From Deinandra increscens subsp. villosa (Eukaryota > Streptophyta > Magnoliopsida > Asterales > Asteraceae): 64,000 nucleotides of DNA. The DNA is taken from positions 89,788,182 to 89,852,181 of the forward strand of contig JBCNJP010000017.1 in NCBI GenBank assembly GCA_039602395.1. The letters run 5' to 3'. Of the stretch, positions 1 to 11,275 are shown piece by piece; within the stretch, counting starts at the first letter, position 1; every line of letters starts with the position of its first letter. The translations under genes and the position numbers were made by a program. The notes under the pieces are model-generated. The model was not told the origin of the DNA, made no database searches, and worked only from the letters and a program-made list of their open reading frames with translations.

Positions 1-1647
1 GCACCAGTTGCAAGGTTGGAAGCTGATGTGTTGCAAACCACAAAGGATTTTCTTTTATGTTTTTGTATATTTTGAGTTGTTTTCATTTGGTTTTATTTAA
101 ATTTGAGTATTTGTGTCTTAGATTAGTTTTTGTGTGATTTTGTAGGTTAAGGTTCAATTCCCGAGGCAAACCATGGCGTGGCTGAAGTTGAAAGAGAATT
201 TAAGAAGAAATAATCAAGAAGTGCTGAAAAGATCAAACTACGCATATCGCCAGTATGAGGAGAGCTCCTAGCGATACACTTGGAGAAGCAGCCTCGTAAC
301 GGCTCGTTCTGCTGTAGTGGTCGTGACACCCTATTTTCCAAAAACCCTAAAAATCGAGTATAAATACAATCGCTCGGGTTTAATTAGAGGGACTTCACCT
401 CTGCCATTTTCTGAGAGACTTTGGGATGAATCTGGAGTTCTGGAACAAGAGGGAATCATAGGAGAAGGTCTGGATCGAAGCTTTTGGCACCAATCAAGAA
501 TATGGTTTTTATCTCTCCTGTGATTTCTATTCAATTATCTTAGACCAACCATGTTCTTCTGTCAATTTGCAAACTTTACTATTGTTCTTGATATTACGAT
601 GATCCTAGGCTAAATTGTTTGTGCCACCTAGGCCATATGATGACTAAGTTGTGTTTTTATGACTTTTGGTGATGACAATATTATGATGGATTAATGCTCT
701 ATTAAATTCTTTTATTATCTTCAATTGAATGCATATGCATACTGATTTTTAGGTTTGGATCTTAGTCAATTCATGCCTAGCTTGTGAATGTCTTTCAGTT
801 TGAGTTAGGTATTTTAATTGCATGGTTGAATGTTTATCAATTGAAATTGAATTACTTACTTGGTGATCATAGAATTAGCTACTGATTATTATCTTAAAAT
901 TTGTATTCTGCCTTATCTAGAGACCCAAAAGGTGATGGATTGTCGGGTAATCGGGTTGGCTAATAGGTCTTAGGAAAAAGTATCCCAAAAGAAAGTTGTC
1001 TAGGTTTATTATGGTTAGCTTGTAATTATGTGTCAATTTCAGTGATTAGAGGTAGTTCCGACTATTTTAGGGTGTCTTAGATTGTTTTGAGGGTGGCTAA
1101 GGTAGTTGGAATGGGAAGGACTCAAAAGGTGAACCACTTGTCCGAGCATTAGAGTATTCAGTTAGGAAGGACTCAAAAGGTGAACTAATTAACTGGTGAG
1201 CATATTCCAGCCTATAGGTATTCTATCAGGAACATCAACAGAATGATGCAGGGGCTCATAGGGTTTCTATAGGTTGTGTCTTAAGATCCTGGTTCCATCA
1301 TAGTTTTCATAGCCGAGAGAAGTCAATAGCATGAATTAGGAGTCTAGGTCTAGGTGGTACTGTTTCTGTATTTGGTATTGTGTACAATTTTCTGGTTTGC
1401 GGTAGGTAGTTAGTTAAATTAGTTAAATCAATTCTTAAATCAAATTTCTCAAATTTCCAATTCATGGAGTCCTAGGTTAGTGTCTTGTTTCTAGTTTCCT
1501 TAGGGTTCGATTCCGGTCTTCTATAGCTATCCTGCTTCTGATAGGTACACTTACATGTAGGTTCGGTTTAGTTTAGTTGTGTAGGTAAAACTCATTGGGT
1601 CTAGGTCTGGGAGTAGGTATACGTTTTATTAGTAGTTTTTAGTAACC
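1..1647 (+). mobile_element. Ty3/gypsy LTR remnant, truncated at its 3' end
   Basis: There is no coding capacity. A TATA box (TATAAATA) lies at 359-366, just after a stretch rich in short inverted motifs (about 240-330, for example ATCGCC and TAGCGAT). The part from about 925 to 1640 is homologous, in the opposite orientation, to about 29636-30280: both carry the same run around AGGGTTCGAT and GATAGGTACACTT. Similar sequence forms the end of the Tat-like LTR at 45300-45790. The homology stops at about 1647, where copia reverse-transcriptase sequence begins. I read this as the U3-R-U5 of a Tat/Athila-type LTR whose end was lost. No primer-binding site follows it. Confidence 0.6.
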
Positions 1648-2439
1648 ATTCCGTGCACATTAGAAGCCATAAGAATCTTCTTAGCTTGTGCTGCTTTCAA
1701 GAACTTTCATGTATATCAGATGCATGTTAAAAATGCATTCTTATACGGATTACTGAATGAAGAAGTTTATGTTTGTCAATCACCTGGGTTTTAGGATCCA
1801 TATTATCCCAATAAGGTGTGTAAATTAATTAAAGCTCTATATAGTCTTAAACAGGCACCAAGGACATGGTATGAGACCCTCTCCAGTTACCTGATTGAAC
1901 ATGGGTACAAGAGAGGAGTAATTGACAAAACTCTCTTCATCAGATTGGTTGATAAAAATCTTCTGATGGTGCAAATTTATGTGGTCGATATCATATTTGG
2001 GTCTACAAAGGATGCTCTTTGCAAAGAATTTGAAGCCCTGATGCAAGCCAAATTTGAAATGAGTTCCATGGGTGAACTTACTTTCTTTTTTGGACTTCAA
2101 GTAAAGCAATCAAAGGAAGGAATGTTCTTGAACCAATCAAAATATGTTCAAGACATGCTAAACAGGTTTGATATGTTGTCATACTCTACTAATAAAACTC
2201 CAATTTCAACATCACACAAATTGACTTCTGATTTGAATGGAGAACCTATTGATGAGCCTAACTTTAGAGCCATGATTGGATCTCTAATGTTCCTAACAGC
2301 AAGCAGACATGACATTATGTTCAATGTGTGTTTGTGTGCTAGATATCAGGCTGCATCCAAGGAATTCCACTTAAATGCGGTAAAAAGAAATTTTAGGTAC
2401 CTAAAAGGACAACCAAAGCTTGGGTTTTGGTATTATAAA
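1648..2439 (+). pseudogene. Old SIRE-like copia reverse transcriptase, 5' part
   Basis: Translated fragments match the Ty1/copia reverse transcriptase of the SIRE element at 59300-60090 almost residue for residue in places (KLIKALYSLKQAPRTWYETL; the segment around MIGSLMFLTASRHDIMF). The catalytic motif, normally YVDDI, reads YVVDI here because one Asp is replaced, and a stop codon sits near 1790 where the intact copy reads GFEDP. The longest open stretch is 1816-2445. Everything upstream (rest of pol, gag, 5' LTR) is missing: the sequence starts abruptly at about 1648 within the RT domain. The frame is cut at 2439 by insertion of element B and resumes at 11276. Confidence 0.85.
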
Positions 2440-2802
2440 TGTTAGAGCATATACCTATGCTAAAATGTGTCTCGTGTATTGTATTTAGATTAGAGCGAGT
2501 CTGTGAGTTGTAGTGGCAATATCAATGCTGAACTGGTACGCAGTACCAATTGGTACGCCCGTACCATTTGGTACACCAGTTGGTACGCAGACCAGATTGT
2601 CACTAACTATATTTACCGTGTGTTAGAATGATAGCTTAGAAGTTCTCTCATTTCTGCACCTTTTCTGTGTGTGAGTTAGAGAGAGAAACTAGAGAGAGTC
2701 TTTGTAATCTTCAAGTGATTCAATAAGAATTCTCTTATTTACTTCTCGTGTTCACTAGATTAATCAAAGCATGCAGTAGTAAGATCCTATCTCGGTTTTA
2801 CA
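2440..2802 (+). repeat. 5' LTR of element B
   Basis: It is 363 bp, TG...CA. It carries three exact GGTACGC motifs (2535, 2552, 2582) plus near-copies. About 20 bp after the last one is a TATA-like TATATTTA at 2608-2615. Its partner at 10906-11275 has TATAAATA at the matching place. The LTR pair is visibly more diverged than the pair of element C, as expected from the nesting order. Confidence 0.88.
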
Positions 2803-2804
2803 AG

Positions 2805-2816
2805 TGGTATCAGAGC
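2805..2816 (+). promoter_or_regulatory. Primer-binding site of element B (initiator-Met tRNA)
   Basis: TGGTATCAGAGC lies 2 nt after the LTR end. It is the standard plant copia primer site, complementary to the 3' end of initiator methionine tRNA. Confidence 0.9.
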
Positions 2817-3028
2817 ATTTGATTGCTCTACTGCTGTGTTTTTTATCAAATTCAGATTTCTAGTGAGAGAAAGTGGGTGTTTCTTCATTTTCCATCGAAC
2901 TTTTTCAATTCTTAGTGTTTCTGGTGCTAAACTTGATTTCTGAACCTTCCTAGTGTGTTTTCGCATCTTACTGTAGCAAATCCTAGCTCAAAACTATCAA
3001 ATTCTGAAAAATCAGTCAAAAATGTCGT

Positions 3029-3331
3029 GGTACGCTGGATGAACATTCTGGTACATCGTTTGGTACGCAAGGCAATCTTCATCTGAAAAGTGGTACGCTG
3101 GTTGGTACGCTCCCTGGTAGGCAAGGCAATCTTCAAAGTTGGTACGCGATGGTTACTTAGTGGTACGCTGACAGTTACAACATACCAAAGTGGTACGCTG
3201 GTGAATCTGGTCCGTTTTCTGCTACGCTGAGTTTGTGGTACGCCGGTGATCCATTAAAGATTTGTGATACGTTGATTAACAGGGTGGTACGCTGAGAAGG
3301 GATTTGATCCGTTGAGAGTGACTTGGTACGC
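3029..3331 (+). repeat. GGTACGC motif array in the element B leader
   Basis: Ten exact GGTACGC copies start at 3029, 3062, 3092, 3104, 3141, 3162, 3192, 3237, 3286 and 3325. Most extend to TGGTACGCTG, and degenerate copies sit between them (for example near 3222 and 3268). Spacing is irregular (12-49 bp), so this is not a simple tandem repeat. It lies between primer site and gag, where a leader or packaging signal would be. The same motif occurs in the LTR. Confidence 0.9.
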
Positions 3332-3532
3332 TGGCAGAAAAGTTGCGTTCACTAAAACTGACGTAACTTGAGAACCGTTAAGAGTTACGGAACCCAATAC
3401 CAGTCAAAATGATCATCTCGACGAGATCTAGAATTTTACTGGACTAATGGCCAGTACCCTCCCTTTTGATACCAAAAATCCGCTTGGAAAACCTTTGTTT
3501 TTTAGTTTGAAATTTTTGAAGTATAATTTCCG

Positions 3533-6500
3533 GTGAAATTGTCTGATTTTCAAGCGTTCGCTGCTATGCAAAGTGCAATGCAAACCTTGCTCAACTTCGA
3601 TAACGAAACTGGAACAAACCAGAAAGTTCCCAAATTGTTGAAGTTGGAGGATTATCACAATAGGAAGCAAAGATTTTCTACTTACATCAGCACAAATAAT
3701 GTCGATTTATGGATTCCAATTCGCAAGCTTTACATGCATCCAAAGGCAGATGGAGATTTTAAACAAATTCACAATTTCGATGCCGCTGAAAAAAAACTCT
3801 ATGAGCTTGAAGAAAAAGCTTTTGGTTATCTAAAATGGCGTTGCCCACTGAATTGTTGCATCACTTTAGTACCTGCAAAAAAATCAAAATAGTTGTGGGA
3901 TGCACTATCTGCAAGATGTGAAGGCAATGATCAATACAAGAAGAGTAGAAGAAAAGTGCTGAACAAAGAATTTTACAATTTTCAACATTATGATAAAAAA
4001 ATATTCCTGCACTTGTATCCAAATTTTCACATCTAATAAGTGAAATGAAAGTGGTGAACATTAAAAAGACCGATGAGGAACTGAAAGAGAATCTGATGGA
4101 AGCTTTACCAGTAAAGTGGGAGAATTATGTTCTACTACTTACTCATGATAAAGAATACTCAACATTATCATTTCATGATTTAACCGGGAAGTTGCATGCT
4201 AGAGAAATGGAAATGATGACATCCAACAAATCAACTGCTCAATTACAAGATCCGGAATTATATCATGGTCAAAATTCTGCAAGCGTCAATGCAAAGTCTA
4301 AATCATCTAGTTTTGATTCATTAAATCCACCTCAAACGGCATTTGTTGCTGGTCATGGTTTAGGAAATTCTGCAAATTCATCAAGGGGGTGTAATTTCAC
4401 TATTCCAAATCATTCAAGTCAGACGTCATTTTCTGCAAAAACACCAGATGAACATTTGGCATTAATTTCTGCTTTATTATCTTCATATTATGGATCGACC
4501 CAGATAAACTTGAACAAATGGATATTAATTAGCAACTTGCAATGTTAGCTCAAAGAGTTAAAAGATTCAAGAAGAAGACTGGATTCCAAAGTTTAAATCC
4601 GGATGGCAAGGTTGGCATAGATAAATCAAAGGCAAAATGTTTCAAATGTTCTAATTTTGGACATTTTGCTCGTGAATGTTCAAAATTAATTGCTTCTTCA
4701 TCAAAGTCTCTAACAACTTTAGTTTCTCAAGTTGATAAACAATATAACTGGGGGCGAACTTCTGATGATTCACATCCAATTGCTTTAACAGCTATTACTT
4801 CTAAGTCAAAATCACTAACATCGAATGAAGGTTATGATTGGGCTGCCGACTTTCCTGATGAGTCTGCACTTTTTGCTCCATCTGCGATGATTGCTCAAAT
4901 TGTTCATAGTGATGATGAAGTAGAAGTAACTGATTCAGAATCTGAAATAAGTGGTTCTAGAAATAGTGGCTATGAATCGGTTTATGAGTTTTATTTTCAT
5001 AAAGATAAGAAGATTCAAGGATTGATAAAAGAAAATGAGTTGTTGGTTTCTAAAAATAAAGAAAGATAGAAGAGTTGACAGGTGAACATAAAAAGTTGGG
5101 AGATCTAATTCAAGAATTGTCCGCTCAAAAAAGCAAAGTTTTCAGATTTTCAGGTAGAGGTAGTTGAGAAAGAATTGAAATTTCAAAGTCTTGAAAAAAA
5201 AGTATGAACACAAAATTATCTAAAGAAAATGTGGACTTAGTCAAGGAAGTTGAAAAATGGAAGGCAGAGGCTGAGGATGCTGCAAATGATTTTAATAATT
5301 TGTTTGAAAAGTCCAAGATTAAACTTGATTTACTTACTAAGGCTTCTGATGACTCGGTTGCTAAAATTGAAGCATATCAGCTTGATATGGAGAAGTTGTT
5401 AGATGAGAAGCGGGAATTGGCAAGAGTAAATAAGTTGCAAAATTCAAATTTGGATATTCAGAAACGAAACGAAGATAAGCTGACAAAGGAATTATGGGCT
5501 GGATTTGATGAGTTAAGGTTGCAAAAGTATAAAACTCATAAAGTGGCGAAGAAGTTGATTGCTACGGAAAAGAATTGGCTGAAGCTCAACAAAAGATTTC
5601 TGAACTAAAGATTGAATTCATTGATTCAAAACGTCTTTTGAACAATGTTACTAATTCACAATCTTTTACAAGTTTCTTGGCCAAAGATGACAACTTTGAG
5701 AAAATGTTTAACAAAACTGTTTCACCACCGGGTAGTCTTAAAGAAGGTGTTAATGACTGGAAGGAAAAGGTAGAACCTGGTGATTATTCTGAGTTTGTTG
5801 ACAAGAGATCTGATGAGGGAAAGGTTGTGAAGTCACAGAAAAAACAGAAAGCTGAAACGGGTGCGTCTGATTCTTCGGCGACTGAAGAAGAGAAATCAAC
5901 GAGTTCAACTGAGAAGACAGCTATTGATGAATCAATTTTCTATGACCAAAATAATGTTCAAATAGTGAAAGCTGAGTTTTCTCGACTTGCGAAGAATGGA
6001 CATAAATCATCTGGTTCTTAAGAGAAGATAGCTGGTAAACATGTTGGGTTGGGTTTCAAGACCAAGAATGTTAAAGTTGCTAGGTCTCAAGGTTAAAAAA
6101 ACAAAATTTGAGGCAAGTCAAGCTGAAACAAGTAAAGAAAGATGTTTTTAAAGCTGAAAAGGTTCAACCCGAGAGGTTTTACAAACTCAAGGGTTCGGAA
6201 CAAATATTTTCTGATAAAGAATTCCCACTCCATTGTGTGGATGCTCAGAAAATTGCCGAATTTTTTGTCAAGAATGTTGATCTGAAGAGCAAGAAGCCAC
6301 AAGTTGCTACATATTCTTCTGGAGGAACAAATTCTGCCCCAAAAAGCCCGACATCAAAATGGGTAAATGATCATCGTTTTCAAGTATTCGATAATTTATA
6401 TGATCATTTTGGAGATGCTATATGTTGTGAAGCTATGCAGAGACCAAAGAGGAAAAATGTAAACAATCGTTTGTGTTACAATTGCCGACAAAAAGGGCAT

Positions 6501-6707
6501 ATGACACATGATTGTCATGTAACTGCTGCTTCTAGTTTTAGGAAAAGACAGGTTCCTTATGTTGGAAAATCTGCCAAATCAGATTTATTGATGAATATGG
6601 CAGAGTATTTGATTAATTTCAACCGACATATTTTAAACATCGAAGAAGGTTTTTACCTAAATTTGAAAATGATTCATCTGTCGGTTGTTCGTCACTCTCT
6701 TCTGTGA
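3533..6707 (+). pseudogene. Broken gag polyprotein of element B
   Basis: A Ty1/copia gag-like protein is spread over several frames. The segments are 3533-3892 (N-terminal capsid-like part; the first codon in the open stretch is GTG, so the true start is unsure), 4045-4548 (UBN2-like second half), 4542-5069 (first zinc knuckle CFKCSNFGHFAREC), 5204-5608 and 5575-6021 (Lys/Glu-rich coiled coil, then an acidic Ser-rich linker), and 6108-6707 (second zinc knuckle CYNCRQKGHMTHDC). The order capsid, CCHC, coiled coil, CCHC matches the intact gag at 54082-57042, so this is a Sirevirus-type gag. At least four frame breaks separate the parts. Two of the joins (5069/5079 and 5575-5608) are shared with the second copy at 14176-16300, so they predate the split of the copies. 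No pol follows. Confidence 0.8.
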
Positions 6708-7547
6708 CGGGTTCATCAGATACTGATTTACCAAAACAACAAATTTGGAAATCTAAAGTGGTTTCAAAATGGAATCAAGACACTGGTCGACTAGAAGCAA
6801 TTCGCTTCGGGTCATTTATGAACTGATGTGTTTGACCAGTGTGCAGGTACTTCTGTAAGACCTATCGGTGATTGAAAAGTTGCTGATGGAGGAGTATTCT
6901 GCTGATTTCAGTTAAATTACAAGTGCCATCAAATTTCAAAAACTGAAATTTTTCTGAAATCTAAATCGGAACGGTATCCATGTTGACAGGTCAATTTTCT
7001 TTCTTTAATGTTTTTTGTTTGTAGTTTAGGGAGAGAAAATTGAAACTACCAAAAATAGTGTCTTTGTGTTTTTTGTTAAAAATGAAAATCCAAAAATAGA
7101 GTTTTCATTTTAAGGGGGAGAAAAAGGAAAAATACAAAAACATTGAAAAATAAGAAATTGTATCCGACATAACTGGGAAATGATGGTACATTGACTTAAG
7201 TGTCTGACTCATGGATAAATTAGATGAAAAAGCCATAAGATCATTGCTCGATGGCTTGGTAGGCTTGGAATTAAATCAGATTGTATTCAAATGTGATATT
7301 CATTAAATACTAATGTTTGACCAAGTGGACAGCATCTTGAAGCATGTCTCTAGATATTGAAAAGATATGTGAAAAAGAAAAATGAGAAGTCACTGTGTAA
7401 ACATGTGTTCATTTTGCAAAGATTTAAACTTGTTTGATTTTCTTTATTTTGTCAAACGATCGGACTTTCTCTGCGTGTCCACAAGACCGACCTGATTGTT
7501 GTTCGTTTGACTCTCTGCTTTATTTTCTTTGGTGTTTCGTATAACTC
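6708..7547 (+). other. 3' noncoding region of element B, upstream part
   Basis: No gene is visible. A purine-rich tract at about 7113-7136 (five Gs, then A/G) may be an internal polypurine tract. The end (7543-7547, AACTC) is the left copy of the target duplication of insertion C. Confidence 0.6.
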
Positions 7548-7942
7548 TGAAAAAGCATATAAGGATCGATTCTATGGATGAGACGGAAGTTTTGTCATAT
7601 ATTGTGTTGAAAGGTTACATAAACCAAAGGAGTATACAAACGATTAAGCTCCGGGGGAGGTCGGACAAAACCTCCCCTCTCAACACATTGATCGGAAAGA
7701 CACTGGACAGATAAACTTTTAAAGAAATACAAAGATGAAACTATTAATACTATTCATTCTGTCCGAACTGGGTAACCTCCGAACTCTGTCCGAGCTTCCT
7801 CCGAACTTGGAGTTCGGACCACCTTCGGACACCACCGAACACATAGTTCGGCTGGAGTTCGGACCACAGTTTATGTCTCCGTCAACTCAGTCTGTTTTGA
7901 CAATTCGAACAGTAACGGCCACACAAGGTTCATGCATCAACA
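7548..7942 (-). repeat. 3' LTR of element C
   Basis: It is 395 bp. On the plus strand it runs from TGAAAAAGC to GCATCAACA. The block 7759-7868 is filled with TCCGAA/TTCGGA motifs in both orientations. Confidence 0.92.
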
Positions 7943-7953
7943 AATTCCCCCTT
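7943..7953 (-). promoter_or_regulatory. Polypurine tract of element C
   Basis: On the minus strand this reads AAGGGGGAATT directly before the 3' LTR, the normal place for plus-strand priming. Confidence 0.85.
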
Positions 7954-8966
7954 GGTCGTTACTGTCGAATCCAGACATTGATCTTCTAGCAATCTTCAGT
8001 CAGCTTGCTGCAGACACCTCTATCTTTAGCAAACTCCCCTTGACCGAATCATCAAGTATGCAGGAAACAGCTTGCAATCTTGTACAATCACACCAATCAA
8101 CAAAATTCCCCCTTTCTTCAAGCACATCCACTGTGAGAACTTATCAATCACATAGAAAGATACTTCAAACCACCAGATATGACATCAAGATGCAGGATCA
8201 CTTCATTTAATTGTGATGAATAAAAAAACAAAATCCACAAACATCACTGCATTTGACAGAAATCTTCAATCTTCACCGAATTGTAATACATTCTGATCTT
8301 TATGAAAACAGACACAATCAGCAGCTTCAATCATAGAAATTCCCCCTCAGCATGAAATTCATCCCAATATATTACTCCGGTAACGTATATCTCGTTGCAT
8401 ACTGGAATCTAACCAAGTCTTCACAACTCAAGAAAGTATCAGGCATATGACAGAGAGTTCCAAACCATAACCGAAAACTTTGACATATCAATTCGCACGA
8501 ACACCAGAAAACACCACCTTTCCATGAACATCAAAAATCACCATCAACCCTGAACTGATTGATTTTGAATATTCACTTTTTCAATTATGAAACTTTGAAA
8601 GTGTTAGGGTCCCCAAATTTCCCCCTAAATAAGTGACATATTCAAATCTTCAATATTCTTCAGTTTGTGTAGACAAATAAACTCTGATAAACGCCATCAC
8701 AAAGATTTAGTTTCTCAGAATTCAAACAATCGCCTCAATGTAATCATATCCATGTCTCCGAATCTCCGTCCATCATCAGAAACACCCGTTCATGAATCTC
8801 TGTCCATCATCAAGAACAATGACTACCCACAAACTCATTTCTTGAAATTCGATCACTAACTCGTAACAAATATCGTGATCTAGATTTTCTTCAAACATAA
8901 CACCCCATAACTACCGAATCAAGGGTAAACTCGATAGCTGATCTGTTCTTTGAAATTCCCACCAAA

Positions 8967-9057
8967 CGGGGGTTCGGGGGCAGCGCCCCTGAGAAGCAGG
9001 GTCCAAGGGGCGGCAGCCCCTAGCGGGGTCCAAGGGGCAGAGCCCTTGGCTGGGGCC
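8967..9057. repeat. GC-rich palindrome cluster inside element C
   Basis: There are three related short hairpins in about 90 bp (GGGGCAGCGCCCC; AAGGGGCGGCAGCCCCT; AAGGGGCAGAGCCCTT), joined by repeats of GGGGTCCA. The stretch is much more GC-rich than everything around it. I see no coding function. Confidence 0.75.
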
Positions 9058-9117
9058 GTGCTGCCAGGTCAACGCGAATTATTTTTTCTTGAACAAAAGT
9101 GCTTCATAAAAAATGCA

Positions 9118-9331
9118 TCCGAGCTCGTCCGAACCTTGTCCGATCTACCTCCGAACCCGATCCTCCGAACCCTCTCCGAAACTGACCTTCGGACCTAGTC
9201 CGAACCTGATCTTCGGAACCTCCTCCGAACCTGACCTTCGGACGTCCGAACCTGGAGTTCGGAGCGGTTATTTTTCAGATCTGTTCTTCGGCCGAACCTT
9301 GTCCGAAGTCGAACTGGAAATTTTTGAACTC
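9118..9331. repeat. TCCGAA motif array in the element C leader
   Basis: There are more than ten copies of TCCGAA, or its complement TTCGGA, in about 210 bp, in both orientations and with irregular spacing. It lies downstream of the primer site in element orientation, the same relative place as the GGTACGC array of element B. The same motif fills the LTR promoter block. Confidence 0.88.
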
Positions 9332-9513
9332 GAACCAGACTCAGAATTTGATCGAATTTTGATATCCAGATACTTCTGTTAGGTAAAAACATGACTTAGG
9401 AAGACTTGATTGATTAAAAACCAAACAGAAACACTTCCAATCACCCCTAACCGAAGGTTTAACGTCTCGAAATGAAGAAAAACAATAGATTTCGACCATA
9501 GAAAGAGCCAACA

Positions 9514-9525
9514 GCTCTGATACCA
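9514..9525 (-). promoter_or_regulatory. Primer-binding site of element C
   Basis: The plus strand reads GCTCTGATACCA, the complement of the initiator-Met primer site. It lies 2 nt inside the 5' LTR (9528-9922) and sets the element orientation as minus. Confidence 0.92.
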
Positions 9526-9527
9526 CT

Positions 9528-9922
9528 TGAAAAAGCATATAGGGATCGATTCTATGGATGAGACGGAAGTTTTGTCATATATTGTGTTGAAAGGTTACAT
9601 AAACCGAAGGAGTATACAAACGATTAAGCTCCGGGGGAGGTCGGACAGAACCTCCCCTCTCAACACATTGATCGGAAAGACACTGGACAGAAAAACTTTT
9701 AAAGAAATACAAAGATGAAACTATTTATACTATTCATTCTGTCCGAACTGGGTAACCTCCGAACTCTGTCCGAGCTTCCTCCGAACTTGGAGTTCGGACC
9801 ACCTTCGGACACCACCGAACACATAGTTCGGCTGGAGTTCAGACCACAGTTTATGTCTCCGTCAACTCAGTCTGTTTTAACAATTCGAACAGTAACGGCC
9901 ACACAAGGTTCATGCATCAACA
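9528..9922 (-). repeat. 5' LTR of element C
   Basis: It is 395 bp. On the minus strand the motif block (plus 9741-9850) is followed within about 20-25 bp by TATAAATA (plus 9722-9729), a good TATA box. In the other LTR the TATA box is altered to TATTAATA. Confidence 0.92.
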
Positions 9923-10905
9923 AACTCATCGGACTTTCTCTGCGTATATGGAAGTATCGATCTGATTGTTGTTGAGTTATACAATTTCAACTTGTTTTAT
10001 TTTCTTATTTTGTTAAATTCGAGGCTTTATCTGCGTATCGAAAGATCGATCTTAAGGTAAACGATTTAACATTCTAATTTCTTTTTGCATGGAACACAGT
10101 TGACTATATCATAAACACAATCATTATGTGATTAAATCACAAATGAAATCACAAAGTGTGATATAAAAAAGTATATCTGAGTGTGTCTGATAGTGTGGGG
10201 TACACTGGTCAAAGCAATCTAATCAATACAATAACATATCCAGATGTTATGAGTATGATTGTGCCTGAGTTTAAGTTGAACAGATTATACCAGCAATCGA
10301 CTTGACTTATGCGCTGAAGTAATTGAAATTGAAGTGTAGTTCAGCATGTTATGTTCAATATGATCCCAAGTTGTGATCTTTCTCGCAAAAGACAAAAAAT
10401 AGTGTCTGAATCCGCATTGCATTTATGTTTCATATCTGAAAATTTCAAAAAGATTTTAGGTGTGTTTTAGAATAAACTTAGAAAAATCAAAAAGATTTTA
10501 GGTGTGTTTTGATATAAAGCTTAAAAAAGCCAAAAAGATTTTGTTTCTTATTTGTTTTCTACCGATCGATATGTGACACAATATCAAAATTTCAAAAATA
10601 TATCTTGGATTCTCGAAGAGAAGTTTTGCACCAAGATTAAATTAATTTTCAAAAGAAAAGAAACCGCGTTTCTGTCTTCTGAAATTGCAGGTTATGTGTG
10701 TCAAGACTCAAGCATGGTGAAATGGGGAGTTTGTTGTATCTTTCACAAGTGGATCTTGAAGATCAAAGATGATTCAAGAGTGATCCAGCCATGCAAGCTC
10801 TATTTATGACAAGAATTTCAAATCAAAGATCGGATGCAACAATGTTGAAGATTGAAGACTGAAGTTTAGGTAGAGAATAGATACACTACACGTTAAGGGA
10901 CAGTT
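9923..10905 (+). other. 3' noncoding region of element B, downstream part
   Basis: This is the continuation of element B after insertion C. No ORF with recognisable features was found. A near-repeat of a 45-bp segment around AAAAAGATTTTAGGTGTGTTT occurs at 10448-10514. Just before the LTR is GTTAAGGGACAGT (10892-10904), the likely polypurine tract. Confidence 0.65.
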
Positions 10906-11275
10906 TGTTAGAGCATATACCTATGCTACAATGTGTCTCATGTATTGTATATAGATTAGAGCGAGTTTGTGAGTTGTAGTGGCAATATCAATGGTGCCGT
11001 ACCAACTGGTACGCCGTACTAATTGGTACGTCCATACCAATTGCTCCACCAGTTGGTATGCAGGCCAGATTGTCAATAACTATAAATACTGTGTGTTAGA
11101 ATGATAGCTTAGAAGTTCTGTCATTTCTACACCTTTTATGTGTGTGAGTTAGAGAGAGTAACCAGAGAGAGTCTTTGTAATCTTCAAGTGATTCAATAAG
11201 AATTCTCTTATTTACTTCTCGTGTTCACTAGATTGATCAAAGCATGCAGTAGTAAGATCGTATCTCGGTTTTACA
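10906..11275 (+). repeat. 3' LTR of element B
   Basis: It is 370 bp, TGTTAGAGCA...TTTTACA, with TATAAATA at 11081-11088 preceded by degenerate GGTACGC copies. It is followed directly by the target duplication ATAAA at 11276-11280. Confidence 0.88.

Larger units (their letters stand above)
7548..9922 (-). mobile_element. Element C: small non-autonomous LTR retrotransposon
   Basis: It is 2375 bp and reverse-oriented. LTRs are 395 bp each at 7548-7942 and 9528-9922, with the 5' LTR on the right. The target duplication AACTC lies at 7543-7547 and 9923-9927. The primer site is at 9514-9525 on the minus strand and the polypurine tract at 7943-7953. The interior shows no retroviral domain on either strand; the short ORFs there are motif-driven and I do not regard them as genes. 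By eye the two LTRs differ at about seven positions (about 2 percent), so it is fairly recent. The uninterrupted homologous sequence at 17066-17070 confirms the empty target site. Confidence 0.92.
2440..11275 (+). mobile_element. Element B: pol-less SIRE-like copia retrotransposon
   Basis: This is a complete insertion. LTRs lie at 2440-2802 and 10906-11275, both starting TGTTAGAGCA and ending TTTTACA. A perfect 5-bp target duplication ATAAA lies at 2435-2439 and 11276-11280. The copia RNase H reading continues across the two flanks. The interior has an initiator-Met primer site, a motif-rich leader, a broken gag with two CCHC zinc knuckles around a coiled-coil region, and a long 3' noncoding part. 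I found no protease, integrase, RT or RNase H, so it is a non-autonomous (LARD-type) element that needed pol from a relative. It contains the later insertion C at 7548-9922, so its own length was about 6.5 kb. Confidence 0.88.

Noticed and set aside
3029..3331. CRISPR-like or satellite array
   Set aside because: The repeats are 7-10 bp with irregular spacing in a plant retroelement leader. There are no spacers of constant length.
7735..9382. Several ORFs rich in Ser/Pro/Leu/Glu in element C
   Set aside because: They are read through the TCCGAA motif arrays and LTRs and repeat between the two LTRs. No protein domain is present.
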